The notes under the pieces: model-generated
What the model was told of the DNA's origin: nothing
The model's input: only the letters and a program-made list of their open reading frames with translations
The model's database searches: none
Origin: Nymphaea colorata
Lineage: Eukaryota > Streptophyta > Magnoliopsida > Nymphaeales > Nymphaeaceae
DNA length: 64,000 bases
Assembly: GCF_008831285.2 (NCBI RefSeq)
Contig: NC_045147.1
Coordinates: forward strand, 1,510,001 to 1,574,000
Direction: 5' to 3'
Made by a program: the position numbers and the translations under genes
Part shown: positions 35,451 to 48,800 of the stretch, piece by piece
Numbering within the stretch: the first letter of the stretch is position 1
Layout: every line of letters begins with the position of its first letter

Positions 35451-35999
35451 CTGAAGCATGGACATCTTATTCTATGAACATGTGTTCCTATTTTCATAAG
35501 GCTGATGACAAAATAGAGTTAAATATTTTCCCTTTACCTCCAAATGAATAGTTCTTTGAAAATTACAGATTTGTAGAAAATGAGAAGAGTTAGCCTGATT
35601 ATCAGTTAGAACAAATGTTAGAACAAATTGTTGTAAGCCATGATCAACATATACTCTAAACCAAAATCAAAATTAGCTGTACAATGATGAACATGATTCT
35701 ACCCTACCAAGCCAAACTTTTCATGACATAACTCAGCCAAACTCTAAGTGCATTGTGACCTCTCAATCTGAAGGCTGATGCTCCACTCACATTAAGAAGT
35801 TGTTTGTGCTTCTCAAAGAATTCTACTACAATATAACTAGTGAAAAATTACCAGTGAAATCAGCATACATTGTCAAATTCCATCTCATTTGGCCATTTTT
35901 CATTTTCCCATCAGTCATTTGTATTATTATTTCTCATCAAGCTGTACAATGTCTTTTAGTGAAGCTAGTCAATATCCTTGTTAGAGACAAGCCATCACA

Positions 36000-36680
36000 A
36001 CAAAGATAAAAAAATTAGAAGAAAATAAAACATGGACATTGATGACTTGTCCAGTTAGAGTTACACCTAATGGATGCAAATAGATGTTATGAACTAAGTA
36101 TAAATTAGATGGGCAAATTGCTCCAGATGCTAAAATTGTTGCAATTAGACATCTTCTAGTCATTGTAGCTAAGTTTAGCTAGATCTTGCAACAAATGGAT
36201 GTGTATAATGCATTTCTTCATGGAGATCTACAAGAAGAGGTGTATATAGAGCTACCACTTGGATATGGTGAAATAGAGGGAGACTTGTGTATGTAAGTTA
36301 AACAAGTCATTATATGGTTTAAAGCAAGCTACAAGAAAACAATTTCTTAAAATTTCAATTGCTTTTGAAGATTGTGGATTTAAGCAACCCAAAATTGATG
36401 TTCACTTGGTCATAAGAAAAGGTATTTTGTTTTAGCATATTTGTTGACTTAATCTAGCAGAGAACAATCAAGAAGTCATAGACAAGTTGAAACACTATCT
36501 CAGTACCATTGGTAATCTAAAGTTTAACAATTTGAAACACTATCTCAGTACTGTTGGTAATCTGAAGTTTTTCTTAAGGATTGAGTTGTCAAGATAAAAG
36601 GAGGGAATCATTCTAAGCAAAAAATATTTTTTGGAAATCCTTGAAGAAACAATCTATCTAAATGCAAAACCCACCATAAC
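36000..36680 (+). pseudogene. C2 reverse transcriptase remnant
   Basis: NKTWTLMTCPVRVTPNGCK starts the domain. QMDVYNAFLHGDLQEEVYI and ELPLGYGE are the conserved palm motifs. A segment of about 35 bp (CACTATCTCAGTAC and neighbours) is locally duplicated at about 36496-36560. Confidence 0.8.
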
Positions 36681-36779
36681 TTCTATAGATTAGTAGAGGC
36701 ATGATGAAGAATTTGAAAGAGAAACTACAAGGGATCCAACAAGACTGACACCTAACTAGTAGACTAATCTACCAAACCA

Positions 36780-37060
36780 TTACTAGACATATATTTTATT
36801 TGCAGCTCATAGCTTAAGTAGATGGATGCATCAACCCACATTAGGCCAATTATCTTCAATGTTGAAAATTGTCCATTACTAAAAGCAAATCCTGGTCGAG
36901 ATGTGTTGTTTCCAGTCAAAATTTAGCTGATAAAGGTGTTTCATGATGCTGATTGGGAACCTGCAAAGAAACTAGACATCTGCTCACAAATTACTATGTG
37001 TTCTTTGGAGAGAGTTTGATTTGTTGGGAAATAAGAAGCAGATGTTTATATGTGAAAATC
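36780..37060 (+). pseudogene. C2 RNase H remnant
   Basis: FAAHSLSRWMHQPTLG, DADWGTCKETR-like (GTCKETRHLLTNYYVFFGES) and LICWE match the copia RNase H. The expected SRSSAEAEYRA motif is not present, because the coding similarity ends at the junction with the next LTR. Confidence 0.75.
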
Positions 37061-38239
37061 TTTTATCGCATAAATGGGTCATTTGAAAAGAATGAACTTG
37101 CCTTTGGTTTTAGAAATGCGAGACAAAAGATGGAAGATGGGACCAAACCTATAGTACGAGATACAGTCATTCATGATATTCGTGACACCTTTGCCAGGGG
37201 TAAGCAAACTAAAAATTAAGCATGTCTTCTTATCACTAACTACTTGAATATGAACATAACAATGCCTATATGGATGCATGACTCGACCTGAAACAGGCTA
37301 GCTTTGGAAAACATGATGCAAAGTCTAAACTTTCCAAAAATGCAAAGTTTATAAAACTTGATGGAACCTTAGGGTTTTAGAAATACACAAAGTATCTTTT
37401 GAAACCTTTTTTATCATTGCATTTATACGTTCATGTGACCTGAACGTACTTGATGCATGAATTTTGAAAATAAGGACTAAAAATTAGGTTCCAAATGAGG
37501 TTGTGAAGATAAGATAATGTAAATTCTGAAACAAGACAAATTATAAAACAAAAGTTAGGGGACCTTTTAGTCACAGGTGAGTCGTAATCTCAAATTTAAA
37601 ATCATTGAGGAAGGTTGGTACCTAAGTTTCAATTCAAGATGTAAATGTGGGGAGTGGTCTAGCAGATGGGACTTGAAATTCTAACAGGATAGAAATCTAA
37701 TGTTGGTAGCAATTTTAAATTTAAATTTTAAAGAAGGCAAAACAAAATCATGAATCTAAAGGAATATTAAGGTTTTCAAATTGTCTAATCTAGTGGAGTT
37801 CCAGGGTTGTCAAAGTTTGAAATCAGGTATACAAAAGAAATGGTCAACCAAGGATGTAGGAATTAGGCAAGATGCACTACTAGGGTATTAAGCAGGGATC
37901 TGGGATTTCAAAATTAGGGGCTTAAAGATTCAAAATGAGAAGTTTACCCAAGGGATTAGGAGTGAGTGATGAGAAAAACCTGACATGATGTATCCCAGGA
38001 TTTAGGATTTTGGGCTGTACTTTTCAAAACCTTTATTATGTGTCCCTCCAAATTTTATAAAAACAATTATTGTTCGCTGAGGATACTAAGAGGAGATGGA
38101 CCTTTTCACATCATTCTTTTAGGCAGATGATGCACATCACGTTCACCTTCGTTAATTTCTTTTAGGGTTGTATATGTGATTTCATCACAATTGCATGTGC
38201 ATGATCTCATCTTAGAATGCACAAATGCATGTTACAACC

Positions 38240-38422
38240 AGGGGCAGAGTTTGGAATTTTTTATTGTAGGGGCTGAATTATAGTTTCAAACTTTTAATGG
38301 GGCTAAAATACAAATTTTCAAAATTTATGTATGAACTAAACTAAAATTTTCAAAATTTACATGTAAAATTTTATTTTTTTTAAATTTGAAGTGGGGCCAT
38401 GGCCCCAGTTAGCCTATAACTG
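38240..38422 (+). mobile_element. Short CAGGGGC-type repeat insertion
   Basis: Starts CCAGGGGCAGAGTTTGG, has AT-rich GGGGCTAAAAT units in the middle and the palindrome GGGGCCATGGCCCC (38394-38407) near the end. This resembles a short non-autonomous element common in plant genomes, starting CAGGGGCGGAGC. It lies within the family-C LTR. The class is uncertain. Confidence 0.5.
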
Positions 38423-40434
38423 ATAAAAGGTGAAATAGTTTTATAAAATGTTGAATATGTACATATATAGAAAAACACTAAGAAACAGTCAAAGACACCA
38501 ACATGTGTATGCATCATGAAATTGCATCAAAGGCATTGGGGAGCCATGAGTAGTGTTCCCTGTTGCATAAAAAAATTGTATTAAATTAAAACATGATGTA
38601 CTTAAATGAAACAGTATTTTCCTACGACTCTAAGTTGACAGGCTTGATGTTTTTGGTGTAATTGACTAGACAAATGGGGTTGGAATGAAATGAATTTGAC
38701 TGGTTGACCTTAGACACCACCTAAAGAAGACTCCCAGGTGATGAAAATTGCACGGTTCTTGTAGAATAAAAGAAAGAGAACTAGGAAGTTCCCAATTGTT
38801 CTAGATTTGGTAGAATCAAGAAATCTGGGTGTTCATAAAAAATAGGCTGTGGCATTTTAGATAAGTGAATTGTCAAGTAAAAACAGATTACCTAAAATGT
38901 GGGGGCATTGGAATGCGTACTTTTCAAGCTTTTTAAAAAATTCTTATTTGTAAAAAATTGAATTTTGGACAGGGAGTTATGATGCCTGGAAGTTAGGTTA
39001 AAATTTAGGGTTTTGCAAAAAGCTGCATCATGCATTCCGTGGTAAAAAATATAAATTGAATGCTTTGGGCACTTTCTTTACAACAAAATTTTTAGGTATA
39101 CTATTTACATGCAAAATTTTCATCTTACATGTAGACCATATAAATTGGATATTACTTACACTCTCTTCTGTTCCTTATTTGAGATTCTAAGAAACAGGAC
39201 CCGACTTCTCAGTATGAGGTCTGACCATTCTTAGTGCTTTTACTAGTGGAGATTCAGCCAAGAACTAAACTAAAATGTTTGATTTTCTATGTGTAAATAT
39301 CATCCAAATCCTATGAAAAGCGAACATGCTCTAAGTTTAAGTTTATGTATGTTTTGAAATCTAGGTAGATCTCAGAAGTAGACTAATGAACTAAGGAGAA
39401 TCAGTTTGATGCATGGTTCATGTCTGGATCATCATAGATGATTGCAAATCAATGTTCTAAATCTAATAATGATGCATGCAAAGCTAGGTCATATAGACAT
39501 AGAGTCTTGTCTCTACTAGAACTTGGGTGTAGGATGTAGACTTATCAGGAAGAAAATGGATCTCAATCCATAAATGTAATCATGATCTAAGAGATTTTAC
39601 GTAATTATTGTTCTAAATTGAAATAAGAAATGTCATATAACTCCAAAATACCATATCATGGACTCATCATAAAAAAATTCAAGGTTAGAAATCCAGTAAA
39701 TTTTGATCTTGTATTCATGGTTAGATCTAAAGATCCAAATTCTGAGTGGACAGATCTAAATTTGGTAATTCTTATGAGTTTAAAATTCTGTATTTGAGTT
39801 AGATTATGTGGGAATCGATGTAAGGTTTATGATCCAAAACTTATTATGTGAAATTCCATCCAAAATCCAAAGCCTGGAATCCAAGGTACAAAATCTAAGA
39901 TTTGAGGTCCATAATTTGAGAACTAAGATTCAAAATCCATGATGCAATATTTAGAATCCAAAATCCAAGTCTCAAGTTCCATTATTCGAATAGGCTAGAT
40001 TTGGGTTTAGTGTCAAGTCCAAGATTAGTCAAATTCAATCAAGATGACTAAATCTAGGCTGGTAAAAAGGACTGGGCTTAGCCTTGCCTAAACTAGGTTT
40101 GAATCTATTTATGATGAGCCTAATATCACATAGATTGGTTTAATCCTAATTCGATAATGTCTTTCATGATATTATTCATTTCATATTGGTGGAGTTTTAA
40201 AGAAGTTGATTAGGTCTAAACTATGAGACTAGGTTCATAGGTGGTGGACTCAAAGATCGGGCAAGGTCTTAGAGAATTAAGTTAGGTTTGGACTCCTTGG
40301 TTACATGGCTTAGCGTTTTTGAAACAATTTAAAGAAGTTGGTTTTAAAAACATTTTAGAGAAAACTATAAGTTTGAAATGGTTCCTGCATGAGAGAGAGC
40401 TTTTTGTGTGTGTAGAGAGAGGGGGTGTGAGCCC

Positions 40435-40442
40435 TATTTATA
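40435..40442 (-). promoter_or_regulatory. LTR promoter TATA box (family C)
   Basis: TATAAATA followed by GGGCTC on the minus strand, flanked by GA-rich sequence. The position within the LTR is comparable to families A and B. Confidence 0.5.
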
Positions 40443-41769
40443 GGAGAGAGTGGGGGTTGGGGTTTGTGATATAGGACTAAACTTCTAATCCCTCTCTCTC
40501 TCTCTCAAAAGCACAAAGCTAATGATAAAAATGTTGGCCACGATCTCATACTGAATCTGAATTCAATTCTATGAAAAGCAATGCATTCACAAAGAAGTGC
40601 TGATCGACTCATAATAAAGGATTCAAATTGACATTGAGCATGGAGAAGGAACGATGCAAGAATACGAAGTGAAGAAACTAATAAATGATTCAGATTGACA
40701 TTTGCGATGGAGAACAGACAATACAAGAATATGAAGTGGAGAATTTAGGCGAAACCCCTAAAAATAGGAGAGAAAAAGAGCTCGAAACTGAATTAAACTC
40801 AAATCAGGATGAATGAACTCAGTTCAAACTAAGGGGAGATTGTTTTGTACATGATAAACATGATCCAAGCTCAGTTTCAGCCCACTCTATTGGGTTGAGC
40901 TCAAGTTCAGTTCAAACCAATAAAAATAAGAGAGAGAAAGAGTTCAAAACTGAATGAACTCAAACCAGAAGTAATAAACTCAAATTGAGCTAAGACAAGA
41001 TTGATTTATACATGATAAACATGAGCCTAGTTTGGCTTACATTCATTCTATCAGGTTGAGCTCAAATTTAGCTCAAACACCTAAAAACAGGAGAGTGAAA
41101 GAGCTTATAACTAAGTTGATCTTGCACCAGGAAGAATGAACTCAAATGGAACTATGGAAAGATTGATTTATACATGAAAGACATGATCATCACTTGGTTT
41201 TAGCTCACTATATTGGGTTGACCTCAAATTCAACTCAAACACTTGAAAATAAGAGAATAAAACCTAATGAAAATCTACAAGTTAGAAAATGATTAAAGCT
41301 TGGGTTAGATAACTCAAAGTAAGTGAAAAACTTTTCTTCTACTAAGGTAAACCTGTCTTCAACTTGGTCGAGGTAAAAATGGCAGTTCTAAGTTTCGGTG
41401 AGATGATTTGAGCCACTGGGAAGTTGAGTTCAGGTTGGGATGAACTTAGTGAGCTGACTCTAATAACTCTTGAGGTTATGTAAAGTTGAGAAATGACCTA
41501 ATTGCTCAAATGTTAGGCAATTCTTGAATATTTAGTGAAAATTGTTGCTTTCTTGTTCATGGTGCCATGATATAGAGGTGAAATGTTCATTTTCAGCTTG
41601 GATGACCTAGGTAATTTGGTTCTAGGTGCTCAATGCTGAAAAGAAATGTGCTTGCTCAGTTCAGAAATGACCTTTGTTCTTGAAATTTGGTTTTCGACAA
41701 CCAATTTGAAAATTTCATGGTGAAGGGTAAAATGGTCATGTGGACTTGTAAAAATTTTGCATCTTCACA

Positions 41770-43018
41770 TATGCTTCTCTTTGCTACTAAGTAGAGAAAC
41801 TTTGTTTAGTGAAAAATACATAACACCAACCCTAAAATGATGAAATCTTGAAATTAGACTTTTCAAAAGAAAATCCATTTTGAAAATAAAAAAATGCCCT
41901 AATATTTGTACTGGCCCAATGCTTGTGAAATTCATGCATTAGTTTGCACGTGTTTGTATGCTCGTGTGTGTAAAAACACAAAAATCTCACACAAAAAATG
42001 TGAATGCTTGTGAACATGTAGAACGCTTATCAAATGATTGTAAAATTTGATAAAATCTCTTTGGTTACATCTCTTCTATCTCGTAAGGACTTGAATGATT
42101 TCATTCATTGCAAGGACAAAATCATTTCACCAAGTTATGAGATTCTTTGAAACAATTGTCTTCCATTTCTAAATTATAAGCCAAGAAAAGTTGCTTTCTA
42201 CGTCATAGGGTTTACCAGTATAGGATTTGTCACTACCTTGACTCATTTTGTAATAAATCTAAAAAAAGTAGCTGAGACACTTGTAAAAAATCTAAAAGGG
42301 AAGACTAGACACATGTTAGAATTCTAAAAGAAGATGGGTGACACGTCAAAATCTGGTTGATTTGGATTGTAATCTGATTATAAGATTATACAAATGACAT
42401 ATCTAAGCTAGGATTTGAATAGAATATTTGGATTGCGCATGGACCCTGGACCTAACTTAATATAGATTTGGTGGTTTTAGACTCAGCCAAAACATGTTGG
42501 ATCTAGGATTGATCTAGTCTAGAGTAAGTTGTACAGAGGTCAGACTGGGCTCAGGTCGAATTGGATTTAGTTATGGCCAAATAGGTTCAGCTAGATTCAA
42601 ACCTAGTTGAGCTTAGTTCAAAGTTGGCTCAAACCCTACGTGAGTCTTAGGCTCAGTCATGATGTAGGAACACCTTGGGTTTGGATCATGTAATTCAAAA
42701 CTTATGTTTATACAAAAATAATACATATATGTACAAATGATAGTCTTGCCCATGGTAGAAAACTAGGCTCTACAAGGCTAGTAGACCGTCTAACCAATAT
42801 GACATAGAGTGGGTTCAGTTTAGAGGGTGCATCAAGTTTGATTGAAAATTTTTTCAATTTGCCCTTGGAAAATCACAATATCGAGCAAGCTATATTTGAC
42901 CCTGTAAATGGAAATATGAAGGGTAAATGGAAAACATGGATGTTATACTTGTCTATCAGAACTGAACACACTGATTCTTTCCTCGAGTGACACTAAATCC
43001 ATCTATGCACTCAGATAT
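41770..43018. other. Non-coding remnant between gypsy LTRs
   Basis: Begins with the polypurine-like tract of the family-C LTR. The rest is AT-rich with no coding domains. It may be the inner part of another family-C LTR copy that continues at about 45,390-45,814 and was split by the family-B LTR. Confidence 0.4.
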
Positions 43019-43561
43019 TGATATCACCCCAGATGTTTCCAAAAAAGAGGTGTATTTCACTCTTACAATTATTTCAACTGGATTTAATTCATGAGCCTTA
43101 AGCCCAATCCTAAACTTAAAATAAATTTGTGACTAGTCGATCCAAAATACTTCTCTAAACCCTTAAACAATCCCAAACACAAAATTCAAATTCAAACCCA
43201 ATTTTAGACATGAGGTTCAAATTCAAAATCCATTTCCTGGATCCAAATTAGATCTAAAACCCAAGTTTAGATCCAAATCGAGCATTTCAAACTCAAAATT
43301 CAAAACAAAGATCAAAATGACAAAATTTGATGCTATGAGTGCTACGCGTGCATGCAAAGACATTTCCTTTGTTTTATGTTTTGTTCTCGCGCCAAGACAT
43401 GTTTTTGAGCCTAAATCACTCACTAGAACACGTCGGCGACCAATTGAACTCAAGCTAGGTTTGAAACGAGTCCAAAGTCACTCAAAACGAAGTCGGCCAC
43501 CCATTTGTAATGAAAACCTTTTTTTTACACATTTGAAATAAAAAAATTGTTTTATGCTTCT

Positions 43562-43570
43562 TATATAAAT
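43562..43570 (+). promoter_or_regulatory. LTR promoter TATA box (family B, solo LTR)
   Basis: TATATAAATACCC sits at the place matching the TATA of the other family-B LTRs. Confidence 0.5.
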
Positions 43571-44040
43571 ACCCTTTTTTATTAATTTTATTCAATTTTC
43601 TTTTGTTGTATTTAAAAAAAAAATCCACAAGTTAGGCAGCTGCGCGTGGTGCGCAGTCATTCTCATGCTTAGTTTATGAATTTGTTCATGCTAAAATGCA
43701 TCTTCATGTCATTCTCACGCTTAGTTTCTTTCTTAATCACCTGATTAGGGACCCCAATGTATGCTTTTTTACGTTGCTTTCTATTGCATGTATGCTTGAT
43801 TTTCTTCCATACCCAATGGTGGAAGAAACTGATTTTCTTATACTACTTTTGGTTTTTTGTTCGCATGCAAAAATATTTAGAATCATATTTTTCAAAAGAT
43901 TTTCGAAAGCAAGAACCCCTTCTAATGCGGCCTTGGAGACTTAGCTTTGGGTCTTGCATAAGCCCAACTTCATCTTTGGCCTACATAAAAATCAAAGTTG
44001 GATATTTTCAAATCATTTTTTGATTTCAACTCTCATGAAG

Positions 44041-44099
<59 letters not shown>
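44041..44099 (+). repeat. (AT)n microsatellite
   Basis: About 55 bp of uninterrupted AT dinucleotide. A second run is at 44293-44348 and a mixed TA/CA run at 44441-44490, all inside the family-B solo LTR. Confidence 0.95.
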
Positions 44100-44102
<3 letters not shown>

Positions 44103-44290
44103 GCTATATATGCATGCATGTACACGAGTATTTCTCTTTGTCCTTCTCTCTTTATGGTATAACATATTCTTTTACAAGCTCTCGTATACATATATATGAA
44201 TATATATATGCGTCTCCCATTCTAAAATCTCATTCTTCTTAAAACCCCATTCTCCTCTCTATTTGATTTATACTTCCTTTTTACAAGCTT

Positions 44291-44292
<2 letters not shown>

Positions 44293-44348
<56 letters not shown>
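44293..44348 (+). repeat. (AT)n microsatellite
   Basis: About 55 bp of AT dinucleotide, the second of three in the solo LTR. Confidence 0.95.
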
Positions 44349-44351
<3 letters not shown>

Positions 44352-44439
44352 TACATATCTCTCTCTTTCTTTCTAAAATCTTGTTCTCCCTCTCTATTTG
44401 ATCTAAAATTCCTCTTCGCAAGCTTTCATATACGTATCC

Positions 44440-44472
<33 letters not shown>

Positions 44473-45390
44473 TATATATGTATATATAAGTATGTATATG
44501 TATACATGTATCTCTCTTTTTTAAATCATTTGCTTTTGTGATTTTTAAAATCTATTTATTTTTCTCTTTTCCCCTATTATTTTCATATTAAAATCTTTCA
44601 TCTTTTTTATTCTTTCAAATATTTTTCTCCCATGATTTATGCTTCTAATTTCTCATTTGCCGACTTCATCAAGACCAAAACTCAAGTAATGACTCAATAT
44701 TGGAATAATGCTTGATGGTCTATAACCCCCCATTCCATTTTCAAAAACTTTTCTTTCTTTATAACAATATTTATGACAATCTTATAAACAAAAATGAGAA
44801 ACTTGGATGGATGTAATGGTAGGAATGCTTTTAGATGAATATTATGGTAGGAGTGAATAATTTCCTTCTAATCATGTAGGATCAATGCATTCATATATCC
44901 ATATTCACTTGACATCACTTATAATCACAAGCACATCCTCTAAAAGAACTTAAACAAGATGAGATGGAGCTCTAGTTAGGTAGTAACCGAATTAGAGAAA
45001 AATCTTAGACCTACTTAAATTCTTAAGAGAACACTAAATTAATTTCAAAATATGATCTTCAAATGTTTCCAAACAATGTTTTCCCAATTCAAGGTTTCTA
45101 AAATCAAAACTTTTATACTCTCAAATGATTCTTCAAAACCTTCTTATCAAATCTTCAACACTTTTTAAAACACCACACTACATTTAGAATGAAAAAGATG
45201 TTTAAGCAAAAAATGAAATGTATCAAGAATTAGCATATCCCTTGGACTGATTACCCTAGGTAAAGGTGCCAGGAATGGTCAATCCTCATACCAACGGGCG
45301 AGTCCATTTCTCTCTTATTTTAAAACAAAAACCTTATTTTTTGGAGCAGTCCAAAAACCAAATAAAATTTGTGAAAATACCCATCTAACA

Positions 45391-45814
45391 CTGGATAGAA
45401 ACTGTCATGGGTCTAATACAGTCTACATGTGTTCTAATGGTAAGAAATAGTGAAATAACTAGGGAAATAGGCCATTTCTGGACCACTTTTTTATCAAATG
45501 CAAGCTAGTAAACTTGTTTTGAGGATTATTGATGACTTGTAGAGATGAGCAATCCCCTTGATTGATCATGGGTAAATTTACAAAATTAGAGTAAATATCG
45601 GGCAAAATGGGGCGATTAAAGGAAACATGGTTATTTTTAGGTTTTTTAACAAGTTGGGTTGATCTAGTCCTAGTGTCTGATACCTAGAGTATAATATTTG
45701 ATCTGGTTTGGTTCATGGCCCATAGATTTGAAATTCTTTCAAAAAACTAGTTCAAAATTCCATTATGAGGCTAAAATGGTCATTTTAACCTACAAAAAAC
45801 TTGGGGTGCCTACA
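45391..45814 (-). repeat. Family-C LTR fragment
   Basis: Read on the minus strand it starts TGTAGGCACCCCAAGTTTTT and shares the next block (ATGACCATTTTA then GAATTTT) with the LTR ending at 41769. The match stops at the solo family-B LTR. Confidence 0.5.
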
Positions 45815-45899
45815 ATGATAGTTGAAGTTATACATAATACCTTGTATTTCCTATTGAGTGTTGTTCTCAATTTGGTCTTTTATGCTTTCTTTTCCATTT

Positions 45900-48800
45900 T
45901 TGTTTCTTAGGTTGGAATGGAACAGTTCAATATTTAGCTCGTCGATCTTTTGTTGTTGAATATGACAAAGAAGCATAACAAGCTATTATAAGTAAATCCA
46001 TAAGTAATATAGCATTCAATGATACCCTTTTGATTTAAATACTTTTGATAGAATATGCTTCAAGACAATGACAAAGCAAAAAGAACACAGTATCTTACGA
46101 CACTCATATGTACAAACAAAGGAATTTGAGATACGAACTTTGTATTGGAATGCAACTATGTAATTATATATGGGTCATTTTTTGGCTTAAGTGATTAGGG
46201 AACTATTAATTGCAGCATGCATATGACAAATTAAAGGAAAAAAAAGAACATACAAAACTTACAGTAAGCAAGACTTTCACTACTTCTTGTATGGACACTT
46301 GTTTTGCAGCCAAGCAATTGCTGTCTACCCGTCAAAGGTTATTAGCCCTTTCAAGTATACAAGTTCAGGTGGATCCAAAGTTTTTTGGGGTCAATTCTAG
46401 TTGTAGAAAAAGGTAGAATCGGGAAGATAAGTTTCATTTGAAAGTTATAAGTCTACTATATGTAAATGAAAGCATAAAAAAACTATTTTGATATCAGTTT
46501 TGTTTGGGGAAAAAAGTGAAACTTCCCGGAACAATAAATTCGATGAAAAAGCAAATGAAGTGGTAAATCATATTGTTACTTACTTTGCATCTATTTGTGG
46601 ATACCATTCTATTTTAGCATCTAATGAGCAAAAAAGAACACAATTTTTTTGTAATACAACTTTACAAATATAATACAATTGTATCTTGTTTCCATTTATA
46701 GGCTATATGTGCAAGATTCTTGTTCATGCCCATTACAAGTCGCACACATCCTTTGTTGTTTAGACTAATCAATTGATGGATGATTTGCTTTGCAATTTCC
46801 TTAGTGTGATCCGATTCATGATTTGTGATGTTAACTACATCATCAATCACACTAGTGTTACCGTTGTGCATGTTCTAGGAACCTACATTGCAATTGTGTT
46901 CACTGGTGGTCGTCTTCTTAATCTTCATGTCTCAAATATGTTACAGCAGCTTGTCAAACTGCATCTTCATAATATTTATCGTCCAATAATGGTTCACTAA
47001 CGTACATGTTTGCTTCAACGGAAGGAAAATTTTCTTTACTAACATAGATGAGTTCCCATTGGCAACAAGTGTGGAACCAAATCTTTTTTCCCAACACCTT
47101 TCTTATCATGTCTTGTCCATCATTTAAGGACATAAGATGAAGGCAATTCTTTGTGTTTTAAATACTATAAGCATATCATAACAAAAATACCTCATTGATT
47201 CCCACAATTTGCATCAACAAGTTGACAAGTTCTGATTGCTAAGTTCATATACAATTGACTAATCTTTATATACTCCACCTTGCAGTACCATCTTCTACAA
47301 TTTGCTTGATTTGATATTCCTTCACCCCATCTACAAGTTCATTCACGATGTATGAGCAATCTATGCAAGCCAAGAACTGTTGGGTCTACTATTTTTCAAA
47401 TATTTTAGGAGTAAATGTATCTTGCATACGACTCTAAGGGAATATGTGTCCTGTGGGTTCAACTTCACTGTGCAACTTGAAGTTCAATGCCTTCTCATTA
47501 TCTCGCTGTTTACATACTGTCTCTTCATATTTTACAATAAATTTACTCAAAGATGTTTTAGAATTGAACTAATTCTTAAAATGTACATTCATACTTTCGC
47601 ATTATTAGATCTTAGACATATCTACCATGAAAGCGTCATTGAAATATAAACCAACTCATATTGTTCTTTCATTCCATATTTGTTACCTAGTCAATGGTTT
47701 GTGATTATGCATATTTCAACATAATTCTTCTTCCCATCTACTTTTGAATTCTTCAATTGTCTTCAATTTTAAGAAATACACATCTCATTTAAAAGGATGA
47801 TTCTATTAATACAGATCACCCAAATATGTTGGTACTTTTGTAAATATATGCCAATTGCAGCACCTATACAATGCATTTGAAAAAAAAATTATACTGCCAT
47901 CATTGCAATATTTTGACTGCATTGAAGCTTGCTGACCCATGCAATGTATCCACTCTTTGAATAGCCATTTACATGTTCCTTTCTTTTCATCAATCAAGAA
48001 TGCACAACAAAAAATTATACTTTGATCATTGTGATTCATCTCGATGAATGAAACAAATGACATGATATTTGTTTTTATTATATGTTGTATGAAACAATCC
48101 TATATGTCTAAAATAACGGTAATCTTCAAGAACTATTGCATCTATCTAATGCCAATTTGTCCAAGCTCATCAACTTAAAAGCTAAAATAGAAATCTAAAT
48201 TCTCATCTCTCTTTTTCATGTAGAAATTCACTATTCTCTCATTGTCTTCTCCGAATAAACTATTTGAAAATTTTTAGACATGCTGATACAATTGATCATT
48301 ACTAAATGACATGCTACATTCCACTAAATCATAGTACCCGTTGCATTCTTTTGATGAGTATTCACCTTCTTGGCTGGCTTATAAACATTTACTTATGTTG
48401 GAGATTGCAGGCACTGATTGTGTGCATAATGCTATGCACATGTCATATATTTGTCCTTGAGTTGAGTTCAATGGCATCCATGCCTTATAATGACATCTAC
48501 TTGCATTTTCCTTTTTTCGAGTCTACTTTTTATTTCTTGAAGTCATTGTTATTGCAAACAAACTATTTATACTATAAAACTTCACACGCCTTATTAGAGT
48601 CATGTACACGTGTTCGAAATCATCTAGCCATGCACATATATTATACACCATGTATGCTTTGTTGTCACTGTCAAACTCCATTCCAATGGTTGGCACATAT
48701 TTCCTATTAACATTCATGACTATGCCAGCCTCCTCAGCATATTATTCATTGTTGCTTCAATGTTAGTAGCATTTGTTTCTTCATTTCCTTCATCTAGGTT

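Larger units (their letters stand above)
30331..37045 (+). mobile_element. Ty1-copia retrotransposon C2, decayed and 3'-truncated
   Basis: Plus-strand copia element with a short 5' LTR (about 30331-30432), a perfect primer-binding site TGGTATCAGAGC (30438-30449), gag, protease, integrase, reverse transcriptase and RNase H in the copia order. A CACTA-like element of about 2.56 kb interrupts its leader/gag start. It runs into a gypsy-type LTR near 37,045 before any 3' LTR. Frames are broken throughout. Confidence 0.8.
37045..41769 (-). repeat. Gypsy-type LTR, family C, minus orientation
   Basis: About 4.7 kb. Read on the minus strand it starts TGTGAAGATGCAAAATTTTT directly after a polypurine-like tract (AGCAAAGAGAAGCATA, 41770-41785). 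It has a TATA box at 40435-40442. Near its other end is a block similar to the 3' ends of the family A and B LTRs (GACACCTTTGCCAGGGGTAA at 37186). The low boundary is approximate. Similar LTR starts occur at 45814 and 50911. Confidence 0.6.
43019..45390 (+). repeat. Solo LTR, family B, plus orientation
   Basis: Starts TGATATCACCCCAGATG. It matches the reverse complement of the family-B LTRs at 13695-15520, at about 52,000-53,820 and at 62,575 to the window end. Anchors are CACTCACTAGAACACGTCGGCGA, the CCCAATGG block near 43810 and the CCAACGGGCGAGTCC block near 45,290. No gag or pol follows it on this strand, so it appears to be a solo LTR. The 3' end is approximate. Confidence 0.7.

Noticed and set aside
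43954-44199. Open frame with a long alternating I-Y stretch
   Set aside because: It is translation of an AT microsatellite and not a protein.
46600-48717. A functional host FHY3/FAR1 gene
   Set aside because: Frames are broken many times and the surroundings are dead transposons, so a transposase remnant is more likely.
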